23,561 bases of DNA from an uncultured Lachnospiraceae bacterium (GTDB taxonomy: Bacteria > Bacillota > Clostridia > Lachnospirales > Lachnospiraceae), in assembly GCA_910585635.1 (NCBI GenBank), contig CAJUFE010000057.1, positions 1 through 23,561 on the forward strand, given 5' to 3'. Below are positions 16,012 to 23,258 of the stretch, in pieces. A program made the position numbers and the translations under genes. The notes beneath the pieces were generated by a model. It did no database searches. It was given only the letters and a program-made list of their open reading frames with translations, and was not told the origin of the DNA. Within the stretch, counting starts at the first letter, position 1. Every line of letters begins with the position of its first letter.

Positions 16012-17166
16012 ATGGCAGACGGGCTGGATACCATCGAGGCATTGCCAGACATCGATCTCATAGACGGGGCGACCCTGGAAGACATCCAGGGGCTCTTGAT
16101 AAACCTATATACAAAACGCTATGGGGAGCTGACAGGCACATCCATCAACTTGTCGAAAGCGGATCCGAACCGGCTGATCCTCCTCGCGTGCGCCCAGGTG
16201 ATCTACCAGGGATTACAGCTCATAGACAAGGGCGGGAAGATGAACTTTTTAAAATACGCCTACGACAACTATTTGGACAACCTGGCTGCACTCAAAAAAG
16301 TCACCCGGCTCCAGTCAAGATACGCATCCGCCCCCATCCGGTTCTCCCTGTCCGCCGTCCGGGAGACGGCCACCGCCATCCCGACGGGCACGGTGGTATC
16401 AGCCGGGTCCGAGGCGTTCTTTGCGACAGAGAGCTATGCGGAGATCCCCGCAGGGGAGACGGAAGTCACCGTGATGGCGAAGTGCACAGAGGCGGGGGAA
16501 GCAGGTAACGGATATCTCCCTGGGGAGATCAGCAGCATGGCCAGCCCCATCGGGTTCATTGCGGAGGCGTCCAATGTGGGCACATCCACAGGGGGCATGG
16601 ATGAGGAGGATGACGAATCATTCGCGGAGCGCATCTACTTAGCGCCGTCCTCCTACTCCACAGCAGGCCCGGACGATGCATATGAGTACTGGGTGCGTAC
16701 GAGCGGCGTGGACGTGGACGACGTGCTGGTGATCAGCCCCGAGCCGGGGAAGGTATCCATCCTCTTCACCGTAAACGGCGGGCAGATACCGGACGACACG
16801 GCCCTGGAGACTGTCCGGCAGTATGTCAGCCAGAGGGGCAGGCGGCCCTTGACCGACCTGGTGGAGGTAAAGGTTCCTGAGACCGTCGGCTTCCAGATCG
16901 ACGCGGATTACTATATCAGCAGCCGCGACAGCGGGTCCGTGGCCATGATCCAGCGGGAGGCGATGGAGGCCCTCAAGGACTATCTGGAGTGGCAGACCGC
17001 TAAGATCGGGAGGGACATCAACCCGGACGAACTCATCTATCGTTTGAAAGGGGCGGGGGTGAAGCGCGTGGTCGTGCGGCAGCCCCAGTACCGAGTGGTA
17101 GAGGAGACCGCCAAGCCTTCCTTCGGGAACGGCGACCTGCTATACAGGGGGATCGAGGATGATTAG
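16012..17166 (+). CDS. Baseplate J-like wedge protein
   Basis: 384 residues, matching the usual length of gpJ-type wedge proteins. Seen: an N-terminal helix (IDLIDGATLEDIQGLLINLYTKRYGELTG), QVIYQGLQLIDKGGKMNFLKYAYDNYLDNLA, the beta part with VREATTAIPTGTVV-like strands, a Gly-rich turn with GEAGNGYLPGEI, FAERIYLAPSSYSTAGPDDAYEYWVR, then DVLVISPEPGKVSILFTVNGG. GGAGGGG precedes ATG 16012. It overlaps gpI by 8 nt. Confidence 0.92.
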   Translation: MADGLDTIEALPDIDLIDGATLEDIQGLLINLYTKRYGELTGTSINLSKADPNRLILLACAQVIYQGLQLIDKGGKMNFLKYAYDNYLDNLAALKKVTRLQSRYASAPIRFSLSAVRETATAIPTGTVVSAGSEAFFATESYAEIPAGETEVTVMAKCTEAGEAGNGYLPGEISSMASPIGFIAEASNVGTSTGGMDEEDDESFAERIYLAPSSYSTAGPDDAYEYWVRTSGVDVDDVLVISPEPGKVSILFTVNGGQIPDDTALETVRQYVSQRGRRPLTDLVEVKVPETVGFQIDADYYISSRDSGSVAMIQREAMEALKDYLEWQTAKIGRDINPDELIYRLKGAGVKRVVVRQPQYRVVEETAKPSFGNGDLLYRGIEDD

Positions 17167-18154
17167 CTTTTACGATGGGCAGATCACGGATATCATGCCG
17201 GAAAATTTCTACAGCAAGCCCGAAGTCCAGGCGATCAGCTATGCGCTCCGGGAGGGGACGCGGATGCTCATCAGGCACGCGGAGAGGATGTATATCTATG
17301 CGGACATAGACCGCCAGCCGGATGACGTGCTCGACCTGCTCGCCGCGGAGCTCAGGACCCAGTATTACAGGGATACGCTGGACATCGCGACGAAGCGGAG
17401 GCTCGTAAAGAATACACTGGCATGGTATATGCGGGCCGGTACCCCGGAAGCGGTGGAGGAGCTCGCGGCGGCAGTGTTCGGGGAAGGGAAGGTCAAGGAA
17501 TGGTTCGAGTATGGCGATGACCCCTATTATTTCAAGATCATCACGAACGCCCTGCTCACCCCGGAGACCGATAGTTTCTTCTCATATATGCTCCGGAGGG
17601 TGAAGAACACCAGGTCGCACCTGCGGGCAGTCGAAGTCCACCGGACCGTGGACCAGGGACTTTACGCCGGGGCAGCCGCCCTGCTAAACTACAGGCCGCC
17701 CGCAGTGATAGACGGCTATGCCTTCAGGCAGGAGACAGGACAGACGATACATACCGGCTTCTTGACATCCGCCCAAACCCATCCGGTCCCGGTCAAGGAT
17801 GGCTTTAAGACCGATGCCAGCATCACCATGGAGACATGCACAGGGATCCTAGGGATGCCAAAAACGCACCCAGCGGCCATCGGGGACGGGTACAGGCAGG
17901 AAAATACCGTCGGAGGGGAAGTGAGCTCTGGGACTGCCACAGCATCCACAGAAGAGCAGGCGGCTATCCGGGAAGCCCTCAAAGGGCACGCAGAGCCGGT
18001 CAGGACACAGCTCTCCATCGGCACAGCAAGTAATGCGGCACCCCAGAAGCCAGCGGCGGTCCATGACGGCTTCCAGTACCATGGGAAAGCCGTCAGCGGG
18101 GAGATCCCCTCCGGTACCGCCCCGGACAGCAGGTATAAGAACATAGTCACATAG
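17159..18154 (+). CDS. Baseplate wedge gpI-like protein with repeat-bearing C-terminal extension
   Basis: 331 residues. Residues 1 to ~165 match P2 gpI: ALREGTRMLIRHAERMYIYADIDRQPDDVLDLLAAELRTQYY and the following KRRLVKNTLAWYMRAGTPEAVEELAAAVFG. Normal gpI ends soon after, but here about 150 more residues follow with four spaced copies of a P-x-x-x-DG-[YF] motif (PPAVIDGY, PVPVKDGF, PAAIGDGY, PAAVHDGF), separated by Gly/Ser/Thr-rich stretches. The repeats suggest an elongated fibre-like shaft or attachment points for the variable proteins downstream. RBS lies inside gpJ. Confidence 0.87.
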   Translation: MISFYDGQITDIMPENFYSKPEVQAISYALREGTRMLIRHAERMYIYADIDRQPDDVLDLLAAELRTQYYRDTLDIATKRRLVKNTLAWYMRAGTPEAVEELAAAVFGEGKVKEWFEYGDDPYYFKIITNALLTPETDSFFSYMLRRVKNTRSHLRAVEVHRTVDQGLYAGAAALLNYRPPAVIDGYAFRQETGQTIHTGFLTSAQTHPVPVKDGFKTDASITMETCTGILGMPKTHPAAIGDGYRQENTVGGEVSSGTATASTEEQAAIREALKGHAEPVRTQLSIGTASNAAPQKPAAVHDGFQYHGKAVSGEIPSGTAPDSRYKNIVT

Positions 18155-18163
18155 GAGGTATCA

Positions 18164-19447
18164 ATGGAAAGGACATATATCGCAGACAAGGAGACACAGG
18201 ATAAGATCTACAATATGCTGGCGGCAGATCCAATATACGGGTTCATCGAGCACAACGACATCTTGAGCCCGTCAGAGCGGATCGAGTACATCGGGCTCAA
18301 CAGGGATTTCACGCCCTTGGCAAGGAACAAGCAGAACGGCAGCATGATCCTGAACAGTTGGGCGGACTTTCCGGTCATCAAAGCAAACAAGCCCTATATG
18401 GTAAAGAGTGACGGAACGCCGGATTACCGTCTGAACGAAAATGACTATACCAAAAAGGAAGACGGCACCGCCTCCGATGTATCCAATACCGCTTACGACG
18501 GCGGGGCGTTCTCATGGCTCATGAAGATCTACAAAAATGAGGAGATGGCGGGGAACGACCGCATCGTCCGCTTTTCCCTCACACCTCGCGACGGCTATCA
18601 GCCAGTAGGGTTCATCGGCCCGGACAATAAGGAACTGGAGGGTGTCTGGATCCCCATGTTCTATGGCTCCATCTTAGGGGCGGACGGGGAAACCCCGAAG
18701 ATGGTGAGTTTCTCAGGACTACAGCCGACCCATAACAACACCACAGACCAGGAAAAGACAGCTATCACCAATTTTAGTAGCCGGGCAGTATTCCTGGGCG
18801 GGCCGATCGTAGAGACCGTCACCGACCTTTTGATCATGTTCGCAAAGACTTCCAACTTGCAGGAAGCCTATGGGTATGGGAACAGCAGCGGATATGACGT
18901 GAGCCTGACACCAACAAAGGGTGTAAAACAGAATGCCGTGATCAGGGGAGGACAGTTTTTCGGGACCTCGGACGGAAAATCCCTGAACAAGATTTTTCAC
19001 AGCATTGTGCTTGGCAGCTACCAGCAATGGATGCGTGACCCTTACGAGGTAGTTGTAAATGGAAGGGTGAAGGTGAGTAAGGATTATACCTACGATCCGA
19101 CTGGGGTAGAGTACACAGATACAGGGATCGCCGTACCGGATAACAAGATCTGGGACGCGACTAACAATGCCTTGGACTACCCAGTTCATTACAGGACCGT
19201 GTCAGGGTACGGCAGCATACCGGCTTTAGGGATGGATGGTGGGGGTAGCGCGACCGGAGGCTGTGACGGGCTTTGGAGGAGAGACCCGAAACAGACATTT
19301 ACGGGCGTCTGCATACGGTTCGGGTATTGCGTCCGTGGAAACGCCTGCGGCCTACGGGCGCGGCATTGGGGAGACAGGGGCACGCATGCCTTCTGGGACG
19401 TCGGCGCCGCCGTTCTCCTCTTACCACCTGTCGGTGTAGTCGTATAA
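18164..19447 (+). CDS. DGR variable protein 1 (VP1), receptor-binding fibre-tip type
   Basis: 427 residues, intact. N-terminal ~60 residues (TYIADKETQDKIYNMLAADP, YGFIEH) are shared with VP2. The middle has RLNENDYTKKEDG, ASDVSNTAYDGGAFSW, LEGVWIPMFYGS and an almost identical block (NLQEAYGYGNSSGYDVSL...) shared with VP2. The C-terminus carries SATGGCDGLWRRDP and then the variable region VR1 (residues ~381-417) ending in VGAAVLLLPPVGVVV. The layout of conserved body plus C-terminal variable face resembles the C-type lectin-like fold of known DGR targets; the fold itself is inferred. It sits between gpI and the collar fibre gene. Start ATG 18164 with AGGAGG about 7 nt upstream. Confidence 0.82.
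   Translation: MERTYIADKETQDKIYNMLAADPIYGFIEHNDILSPSERIEYIGLNRDFTPLARNKQNGSMILNSWADFPVIKANKPYMVKSDGTPDYRLNENDYTKKEDGTASDVSNTAYDGGAFSWLMKIYKNEEMAGNDRIVRFSLTPRDGYQPVGFIGPDNKELEGVWIPMFYGSILGADGETPKMVSFSGLQPTHNNTTDQEKTAITNFSSRAVFLGGPIVETVTDLLIMFAKTSNLQEAYGYGNSSGYDVSLTPTKGVKQNAVIRGGQFFGTSDGKSLNKIFHSIVLGSYQQWMRDPYEVVVNGRVKVSKDYTYDPTGVEYTDTGIAVPDNKIWDATNNALDYPVHYRTVSGYGSIPALGMDGGGSATGGCDGLWRRDPKQTFTGVCIRFGYCVRGNACGLRARHWGDRGTHAFWDVGAAVLLLPPVGVVV
19303..19414 (+). other. DGR variable region 1 (VR1)
   Basis: 112 nt, the same length as TR and collinear with it. It ends in the same GC-rich anchor (tcggcgccgccgtt, 19401-19414). All nine AAY codons of TR are changed here, but about 27 other differences fall at non-adenine bases of TR. 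It therefore corresponds to a TR-like ancestor rather than to the present TR. Reading frame is intact. Confidence 0.75.
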
Positions 19448-19479
19448 GGAGGCTAGTCAGATAAAAAGGAGGGGACAAG

Positions 19480-20082
19480 ATGCCACAGCCATTTAATAAT
19501 GCAGTCATGACAGATGCGGGGGCAAGGCTCCTGACCAGGGCGCAGGCAGGAGAGATCAAGATAGAATTTACCCGGATCGCCACCGGGAACGGGGTCTATG
19601 CCGCGTCCGAAAAGACCTTGAGCGCCCTGCAGAAAAGGACGGCACTGAAAGCACAGAAAAACAGTTATCCGCTCTCAGACATTGATATCTTCAGTGACTA
19701 CAGCGTGAAAGTGACAGCCCTTATCACGAATCAGGATCCGGTAACGGGAGGGACACTGGTAAACGCAGGATACTATATCAACGAGATGGGCTTATTTGCC
19801 AAGGTAAAAGACGGCGCAGCCAGCACAGAAGTCCTTTACAGCATCACCACGACCGCTGGGGAAAACGGCGATTTCATGCCGCCTTATAACGGCTATAACC
19901 CGGCGCAGATCACGCAAGACTATTATGCGACGGTGAACAACAGCGCCCAGGTCACGATCAAAACCGCCGGGGCCGCACTACTTGTGGAGGACGCCAATAA
20001 ATTAAGGGACGACACAACAAAGTTGAGATACAAGATAGGGATCGATAATGGACTGATCTATATACAGGAGGTTGATGAGTGA
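19480..20082 (+). CDS. Tail-collar fibre protein
   Basis: 200 residues. Matches the short tail-collar fibre family (MTDAGARLLTRAQAGEIKIEFTRIATGNG, then KNSYPLSDIDIFSDYSVKVTALITNQ, GYYINEMGLFAKVKDG), which anchors fibres at the baseplate. The C-terminal KTAGAALLVEDANKLRDDTTKLRYKIGIDNG forms a likely coiled coil before a short strand. It lies between the two variable proteins and overlaps VP2 by 1 nt (TGATG at 20080-20084), with AGGAGG at 20066-20071 serving VP2. The shared layout suggests that VP1, this protein and VP2 build one fibre complex. Confidence 0.82.
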   Translation: MPQPFNNAVMTDAGARLLTRAQAGEIKIEFTRIATGNGVYAASEKTLSALQKRTALKAQKNSYPLSDIDIFSDYSVKVTALITNQDPVTGGTLVNAGYYINEMGLFAKVKDGAASTEVLYSITTTAGENGDFMPPYNGYNPAQITQDYYATVNNSAQVTIKTAGAALLVEDANKLRDDTTKLRYKIGIDNGLIYIQEVDE

Positions 20083-21389
20083 TGGCAGGTGAGAGGATGT
20101 ATATCGCAGACAAGGAAACGCTGGATAAGGTCTACAACATGATGGCCGCCGAGCCGATCTATGGTTTTATCGAACATAATGCGATCCTGGCTCCAGGGAG
20201 CAGGATCGAGTATACCGGAGCATGTAAGGGATATACCCCGCTCACGGTCAATAAGAGCACAGGGGCGGCGTCGCTAAATTCCTGGGCAGGCTTCCCGTGG
20301 CTGCTGGCCAATAAGCCGTACATGGTCCATTCAGACGGCACACCCGATTATCGCCTGAACGAGAACGACTACACTAAGAAAGAGGACGGCGCCGCCTCTG
20401 ATGTATCCAACACCGCTTACGATGGTGGGGCATTCTCCTGGGCACAGAAGATCTATAAGCAGGAATATATGGCAGGAAATGACCGTGTTGTGAATTTTTC
20501 TATGAAAAAGCGGGATGGGTTTGAACCGGTCGGGTTCGTGGATACAGACGATAACGAACTAGAGGGTGTATGGATCCCGATGTTCTATGGGTCCATCGTC
20601 AATGAAAAAATGAAATGTATCTCTGGCATCCAGCCCTGTTATAGTAAAACAACGGCGGAAGAAAAAACAGCGATCGACAAGTTCGGAGCAAGGGCGGAGT
20701 TTTTCGGAGGCCCTATTGTGGAAACACTCATCGACCTTTTGATCATGTTTGCAAAGACTTCCAACTTGCAGGAAGCTTATGGGTACGGGAACAGTAGCGG
20801 ATATGACGTGAGCCTGACTCCGACAATGGGCGTAAAACAGAATGCCGTGATCAGGGGAGGACAGTTTTTCGGGACCTCGGACGGAAAATCCCTGAACAAG
20901 ATCTTCCACAGCATCGTCCTGGGGAGTTACCAGCAGTGGATGCGCGACCCTTACGAGGTAGTCGTAAACGGGCGAGTGAAGGTCAGTAAAGATTACACCT
21001 ATGACGTGACGGGCGATCTCTATTCGGATACTGGCATCAATGTCCCCGATAACAAGACCTGGGATGCTAACCACAATGCAGCCGCCTATCCATCACATTA
21101 CAGGACAGTGCCGGGGTATGGCAGCGTTCCAGCTTTAGGGATGGACGGAGGGAGCAGCGCGACCGGAGGCTGTGACGGGCTTTGGAGAAAAGACCCCAAG
21201 CAGGAATTCACGGGCGTGGCCCTCCGGTTCGGCAATTGCAGCCTTGGCACCTGGGGGGGCGCGGGCGCGCGTTTGGAACGATTCCGCTGGGGCTGCCTAC
21301 TGGGGCATCGGCGCCGCCGTTCTTCTCTTACCACCTGTCGGCGTAGCCGCATAGGGGGTCCGGGGGTGCGCAGCAATTCCCCCGGATAA
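20082..21389 (+). CDS. DGR variable protein 2 (VP2), C-terminus frameshifted in the variable region
   Basis: As sequenced, 435 residues; ATG 20082 has AGGAGG 10 nt upstream, and a GTG one codon earlier is the alternative. It is a paralogue of VP1 along its whole length, with a 71-nt block identical in both genes. The final part contains VR2 (from residue ~378). At the G7 run 21253-21259, TR has nine positions (six G, A, two G), so two bases are missing. The frame then leaves the conserved ending: it reads out through Arg-rich sequence and stops at 21387-21389. In the original frame the protein would end at TAG 21352-21354 with GAAVLLLPPVGVAA, 424 residues, close to VP1. The sequenced form probably lacks the normal variable face. 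Confidence 0.8.
   Translation: MAGERMYIADKETLDKVYNMMAAEPIYGFIEHNAILAPGSRIEYTGACKGYTPLTVNKSTGAASLNSWAGFPWLLANKPYMVHSDGTPDYRLNENDYTKKEDGAASDVSNTAYDGGAFSWAQKIYKQEYMAGNDRVVNFSMKKRDGFEPVGFVDTDDNELEGVWIPMFYGSIVNEKMKCISGIQPCYSKTTAEEKTAIDKFGARAEFFGGPIVETLIDLLIMFAKTSNLQEAYGYGNSSGYDVSLTPTMGVKQNAVIRGGQFFGTSDGKSLNKIFHSIVLGSYQQWMRDPYEVVVNGRVKVSKDYTYDVTGDLYSDTGINVPDNKTWDANHNAAAYPSHYRTVPGYGSVPALGMDGGSSATGGCDGLWRKDPKQEFTGVALRFGNCSLGTWGGAGARLERFRWGCLLGHRRRRSSLTTCRRSRIGGPGVRSNSPG
21212..21321 (+). other. DGR variable region 2 (VR2)
   Basis: 110 nt aligned with the 112-nt TR (21435-21546). There are 11 substitutions, all at TR adenines (to G, C or T), none at C, G or T. Seven of the nine AAY codons are altered. 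A 2-nt loss lies where TR has the adenine at 21482. The 3' anchor (atcggcgccgccgtt, 21307-21321) is identical to TR. Confidence 0.93.
21359..21386 (+). repeat. Hairpin/cruciform just downstream of VR2
   Basis: Perfect 8-bp stem, tccggggg (21359-21366) and cccccgga (21379-21386), with a 12-nt loop. It begins 5 nt after the proper VP2 stop codon (21352-21354). Hairpins or cruciforms at this place behind the target repeat assist retrohoming in the Bordetella phage DGR. There is no T-run after it, so it is a poor intrinsic terminator. No such structure was found after VR1. Confidence 0.7.
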
Positions 21390-21740
21390 CTTACAAAAAT
21401 GGATCTTTATAGGGGAGCAGGCTGGCGCCTCCTTGGGCGTGGCCCTCCGGTTCGGCAATTGCAACAATGGCACCTGGGGGGAGGCGCGGGCGCGCAATTG
21501 GAACAATTCCGCTGGGAATGCCAACTGGAACATCGGCGCCGCCGTTTTCTATCAAAAAAATGGAACATCGATCAAAATGTCAGCCTGCTCCCTACACCGC
21601 TGGACGTTGGAACACGTCTCAATCGCCATTATTGGAAGGATGAGTGGAAATGATACCGATACAGGGCGCACGGTAAAGCGGTCGCACCTGCCGTGCGTAG
21701 GAGATAGAAGAAAAAATATCTTAAGATAGGAGTGCTTTGA
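21390..21740 (+). ncRNA. DGR template RNA region (TR 21435-21546 plus flanks)
   Basis: A 351-nt stretch without a credible gene between VP2 and the reverse transcriptase. It holds the template repeat TR at 21435-21546, read in the VP2 frame as a series of nine AAY codons, which upon adenine mutagenesis cannot give stop codons. TR is enclosed by the 12-bp inverted repeat. The 3' spacer (21547-21740) has a second stem, cgcacgg (21667-21673) with ccgtgcg (21691-21697). Such TR RNA with a structured 3' spacer is what DGR reverse transcriptases copy. RNA ends and promoter cannot be placed from the sequence. Short ORFs across it are shadows. Confidence 0.85.
21413..21592 (+). repeat. 12-bp inverted repeat bracketing TR
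   Basis: gggagcaggctg at 21413-21424 and its exact reverse complement cagcctgctccc at 21581-21592. The left arm ends 10 nt before TR and the right arm begins 34 nt after it. In the TR transcript the arms would pair and close TR into a long loop, extendable by G-U pairs on both sides. Confidence 0.8.
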
Positions 21741-22889
21741 GTGAAAGAGTACAGATATCTGTATCAAAAGATGCTCGATGAAAAAAATATCCGAAAAGCA
21801 TACAAACATCTGCGCAAAGGAAAGACCAAGCGCGATGACATAAAGTATATCGACGGACATTTAGACAGAGAAGTCGTTAAGATGCGCGAGATGATAAAGA
21901 ACACACGTCCCGGAGAGGTGGAGGACCCTGGACTGGCATACCAGCCATGCAGGCGCACACCGAAATATATCCGGGAACATAAAAAAGTAAGGAAGATCTA
22001 CATGCCAGAGATCCACGAACAATGGTTGCATCATATCATCGTTCTGATCTTAAGACCGATCGTCATGGCTACCATATACCCGTATTCCTGCGGCTCCATC
22101 CCCAAAAGGGGAGCTCATTACGGAAAAAAGCAGATGGAAAAATGGATTAGGGAAAACAAGGGGATACGATATTTTGCCAAGATAGATATCCGCCATTTTT
22201 ATGACAATATCCGCTTGGATATCCTGATGAGGGAACTCTCCATCCGGATTAAGGACGACTGGTTCTTATACATCATCCGGACGTGCCTGCAGGGGTTTGA
22301 AAAGGGGATCCCTTTGGGGTTTTATATCAGCCAGTGGCTCGCAAATTACTTTTTAGCGCCGCTGGATATGCTGATCCTAAAGCAGCTCGGTATGAAAAAA
22401 TATATGCGATACATGGATGATATGGTCATATTTTCGGAAAATAAAAAGACGCTCCACCGGGCAGTCGCGGACATCAGGCAGATGCTCGGCAGGCGGTTCC
22501 GGCTCAGACTGAAACACAATTATCAAGTGTGCAAGTTTGATTTCGTTAAGAAGAACGGAAATCGCATCGGCCGCCCGGTGGACTTCATGGGATTTGTATT
22601 TTTCCGGGACCGTACCGTGATCAGGAAGAATATCATGTTAGCAGCTGTGCGGCTCGCGTCAAAAATGGATAAACAGAAGACTGCCCGACGCGGCTATTAT
22701 GGACGGCATATCAGGGCCATGCTGTCCTATATGGGATGGTTTATGCATTGCAGCGCCTATGCCTGTTATACACAGTACATCAAGCCGCATGTGGATATCG
22801 GACGTCTGAAAAAGATCATATCGAAAATAGACAGGAGGGAAGACCATGACACAATGGAGCGAAGAACACTGTCCGCACAGACCGGATGA
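21741..22889 (+). CDS. DGR reverse transcriptase
   Basis: 382 residues from GTG 21741, with AGGAG 8 nt upstream. It copies the TR RNA with errors at adenines. Finger/palm motifs in order: IYMPEIHEQWLHHII (~86-100), KIDIRHFYDNI with catalytic Asp149, GIPLGFYISQ (189-198), which is the DGR signature [ILV]GxxxSQ in place of the group II intron-type QGxxxSP, YMRYMDDMVIFSE with YMDD at 224-227, then RPVDFMGFVFFRDR (~278-291). The C-terminal ~80 residues are basic thumb. No protease, maturase or endonuclease domain is present, as expected for DGRs. Lower GC and more AAA/ATA than the neighbouring tail genes suggest a separate history. Its 3' end overlaps the next gene by 44 nt. Confidence 0.95.
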   Translation: MKEYRYLYQKMLDEKNIRKAYKHLRKGKTKRDDIKYIDGHLDREVVKMREMIKNTRPGEVEDPGLAYQPCRRTPKYIREHKKVRKIYMPEIHEQWLHHIIVLILRPIVMATIYPYSCGSIPKRGAHYGKKQMEKWIRENKGIRYFAKIDIRHFYDNIRLDILMRELSIRIKDDWFLYIIRTCLQGFEKGIPLGFYISQWLANYFLAPLDMLILKQLGMKKYMRYMDDMVIFSENKKTLHRAVADIRQMLGRRFRLRLKHNYQVCKFDFVKKNGNRIGRPVDFMGFVFFRDRTVIRKNIMLAAVRLASKMDKQKTARRGYYGRHIRAMLSYMGWFMHCSAYACYTQYIKPHVDIGRLKKIISKIDRREDHDTMERRTLSAQTG

Positions 22890-23109
22890 GCTGCAGCTCA
22901 TCGCGCCGGACCTTTACATGCAGCGGCGGGATATCCGGGAAGTAAAACATGAAGGGGATCAGTGGAGGGAGGCATACACTGAGTTTGTATGTGAAAGTCG
23001 GGAGATCACGGTCGGAGAGTATGAGATGCTGCAGGGAATCAAAGAGATCAGCACAGAGAAGGCAATCGATGAGTACACGATGCAGCTTGTAGAACAGGGG
23101 GTGTTATGA
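22846..23109 (+). CDS. Small conserved phage protein overlapping the RT gene
   Basis: 87 residues, acidic (CPHRPDELQLIAPDLYMQRRDI and a C-terminal EYTMQLVEQGVL). I have no family name for it; proteins of this style follow fibre genes in many Firmicute prophages. A good AGGAGGG site lies before ATG 22846 inside the RT gene, so it is translated with it. It lacks the helical bundle and basic surface expected for the DGR accessory protein Avd, so it is not called Avd. It overlaps the next start by 4 nt. Confidence 0.72.
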   Translation: MTQWSEEHCPHRPDELQLIAPDLYMQRRDIREVKHEGDQWREAYTEFVCESREITVGEYEMLQGIKEISTEKAIDEYTMQLVEQGVL

Positions 23110-23258
23110 TGACTACTTTGACTAAAAGCCTGCAGAGGCTCTACCAGGCCGGGAGGCTCACCAAAGACCAGATCCGGGAGCGGGTGGAAAAAGGGACCAT
23201 CACCGAAGCGGATTACCAGGAGATCACAGGGGAGGCGTACGATGGAGAAGACCTTTGA
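23106..23258 (+). CDS. XkdX-like small phage protein
   Basis: 50 residues from ATG 23106 (or 49 from ATG 23109). SLQRLYQAGRLTKDQIRERV followed by KGTITEADYQEITGEAY fits the short XkdX family found behind tail fibre genes in phages of Gram-positive bacteria. Function is unknown; it is usually encoded between fibres and lysis genes. Ends 17 nt inside the following gene. Confidence 0.8.
   Translation: MMTTLTKSLQRLYQAGRLTKDQIRERVEKGTITEADYQEITGEAYDGEDL

Noticed and set aside
19447..19480. Second template repeat or hairpin directly after VR1
   Set aside because: Only 33 nt with a ribosome site; no TR-like sequence or inverted repeat present.
21359..21386. Intrinsic terminator after VP2
   Set aside because: No T-run follows the stem, and TR and RT downstream need transcription; a DGR target hairpin fits better.
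21399..21729. Two overlapping ORFs across TR (84 and 98 codons) that could be called genes
   Set aside because: They are TR and its flanks read in frame or out of frame; one is simply the VR coding frame of the template and neither has a ribosome site or family match.
22846..23109. Avd-like DGR accessory protein
   Set aside because: Too short and acidic, and without the four-helix pattern; it looks like an ordinary phage small protein.
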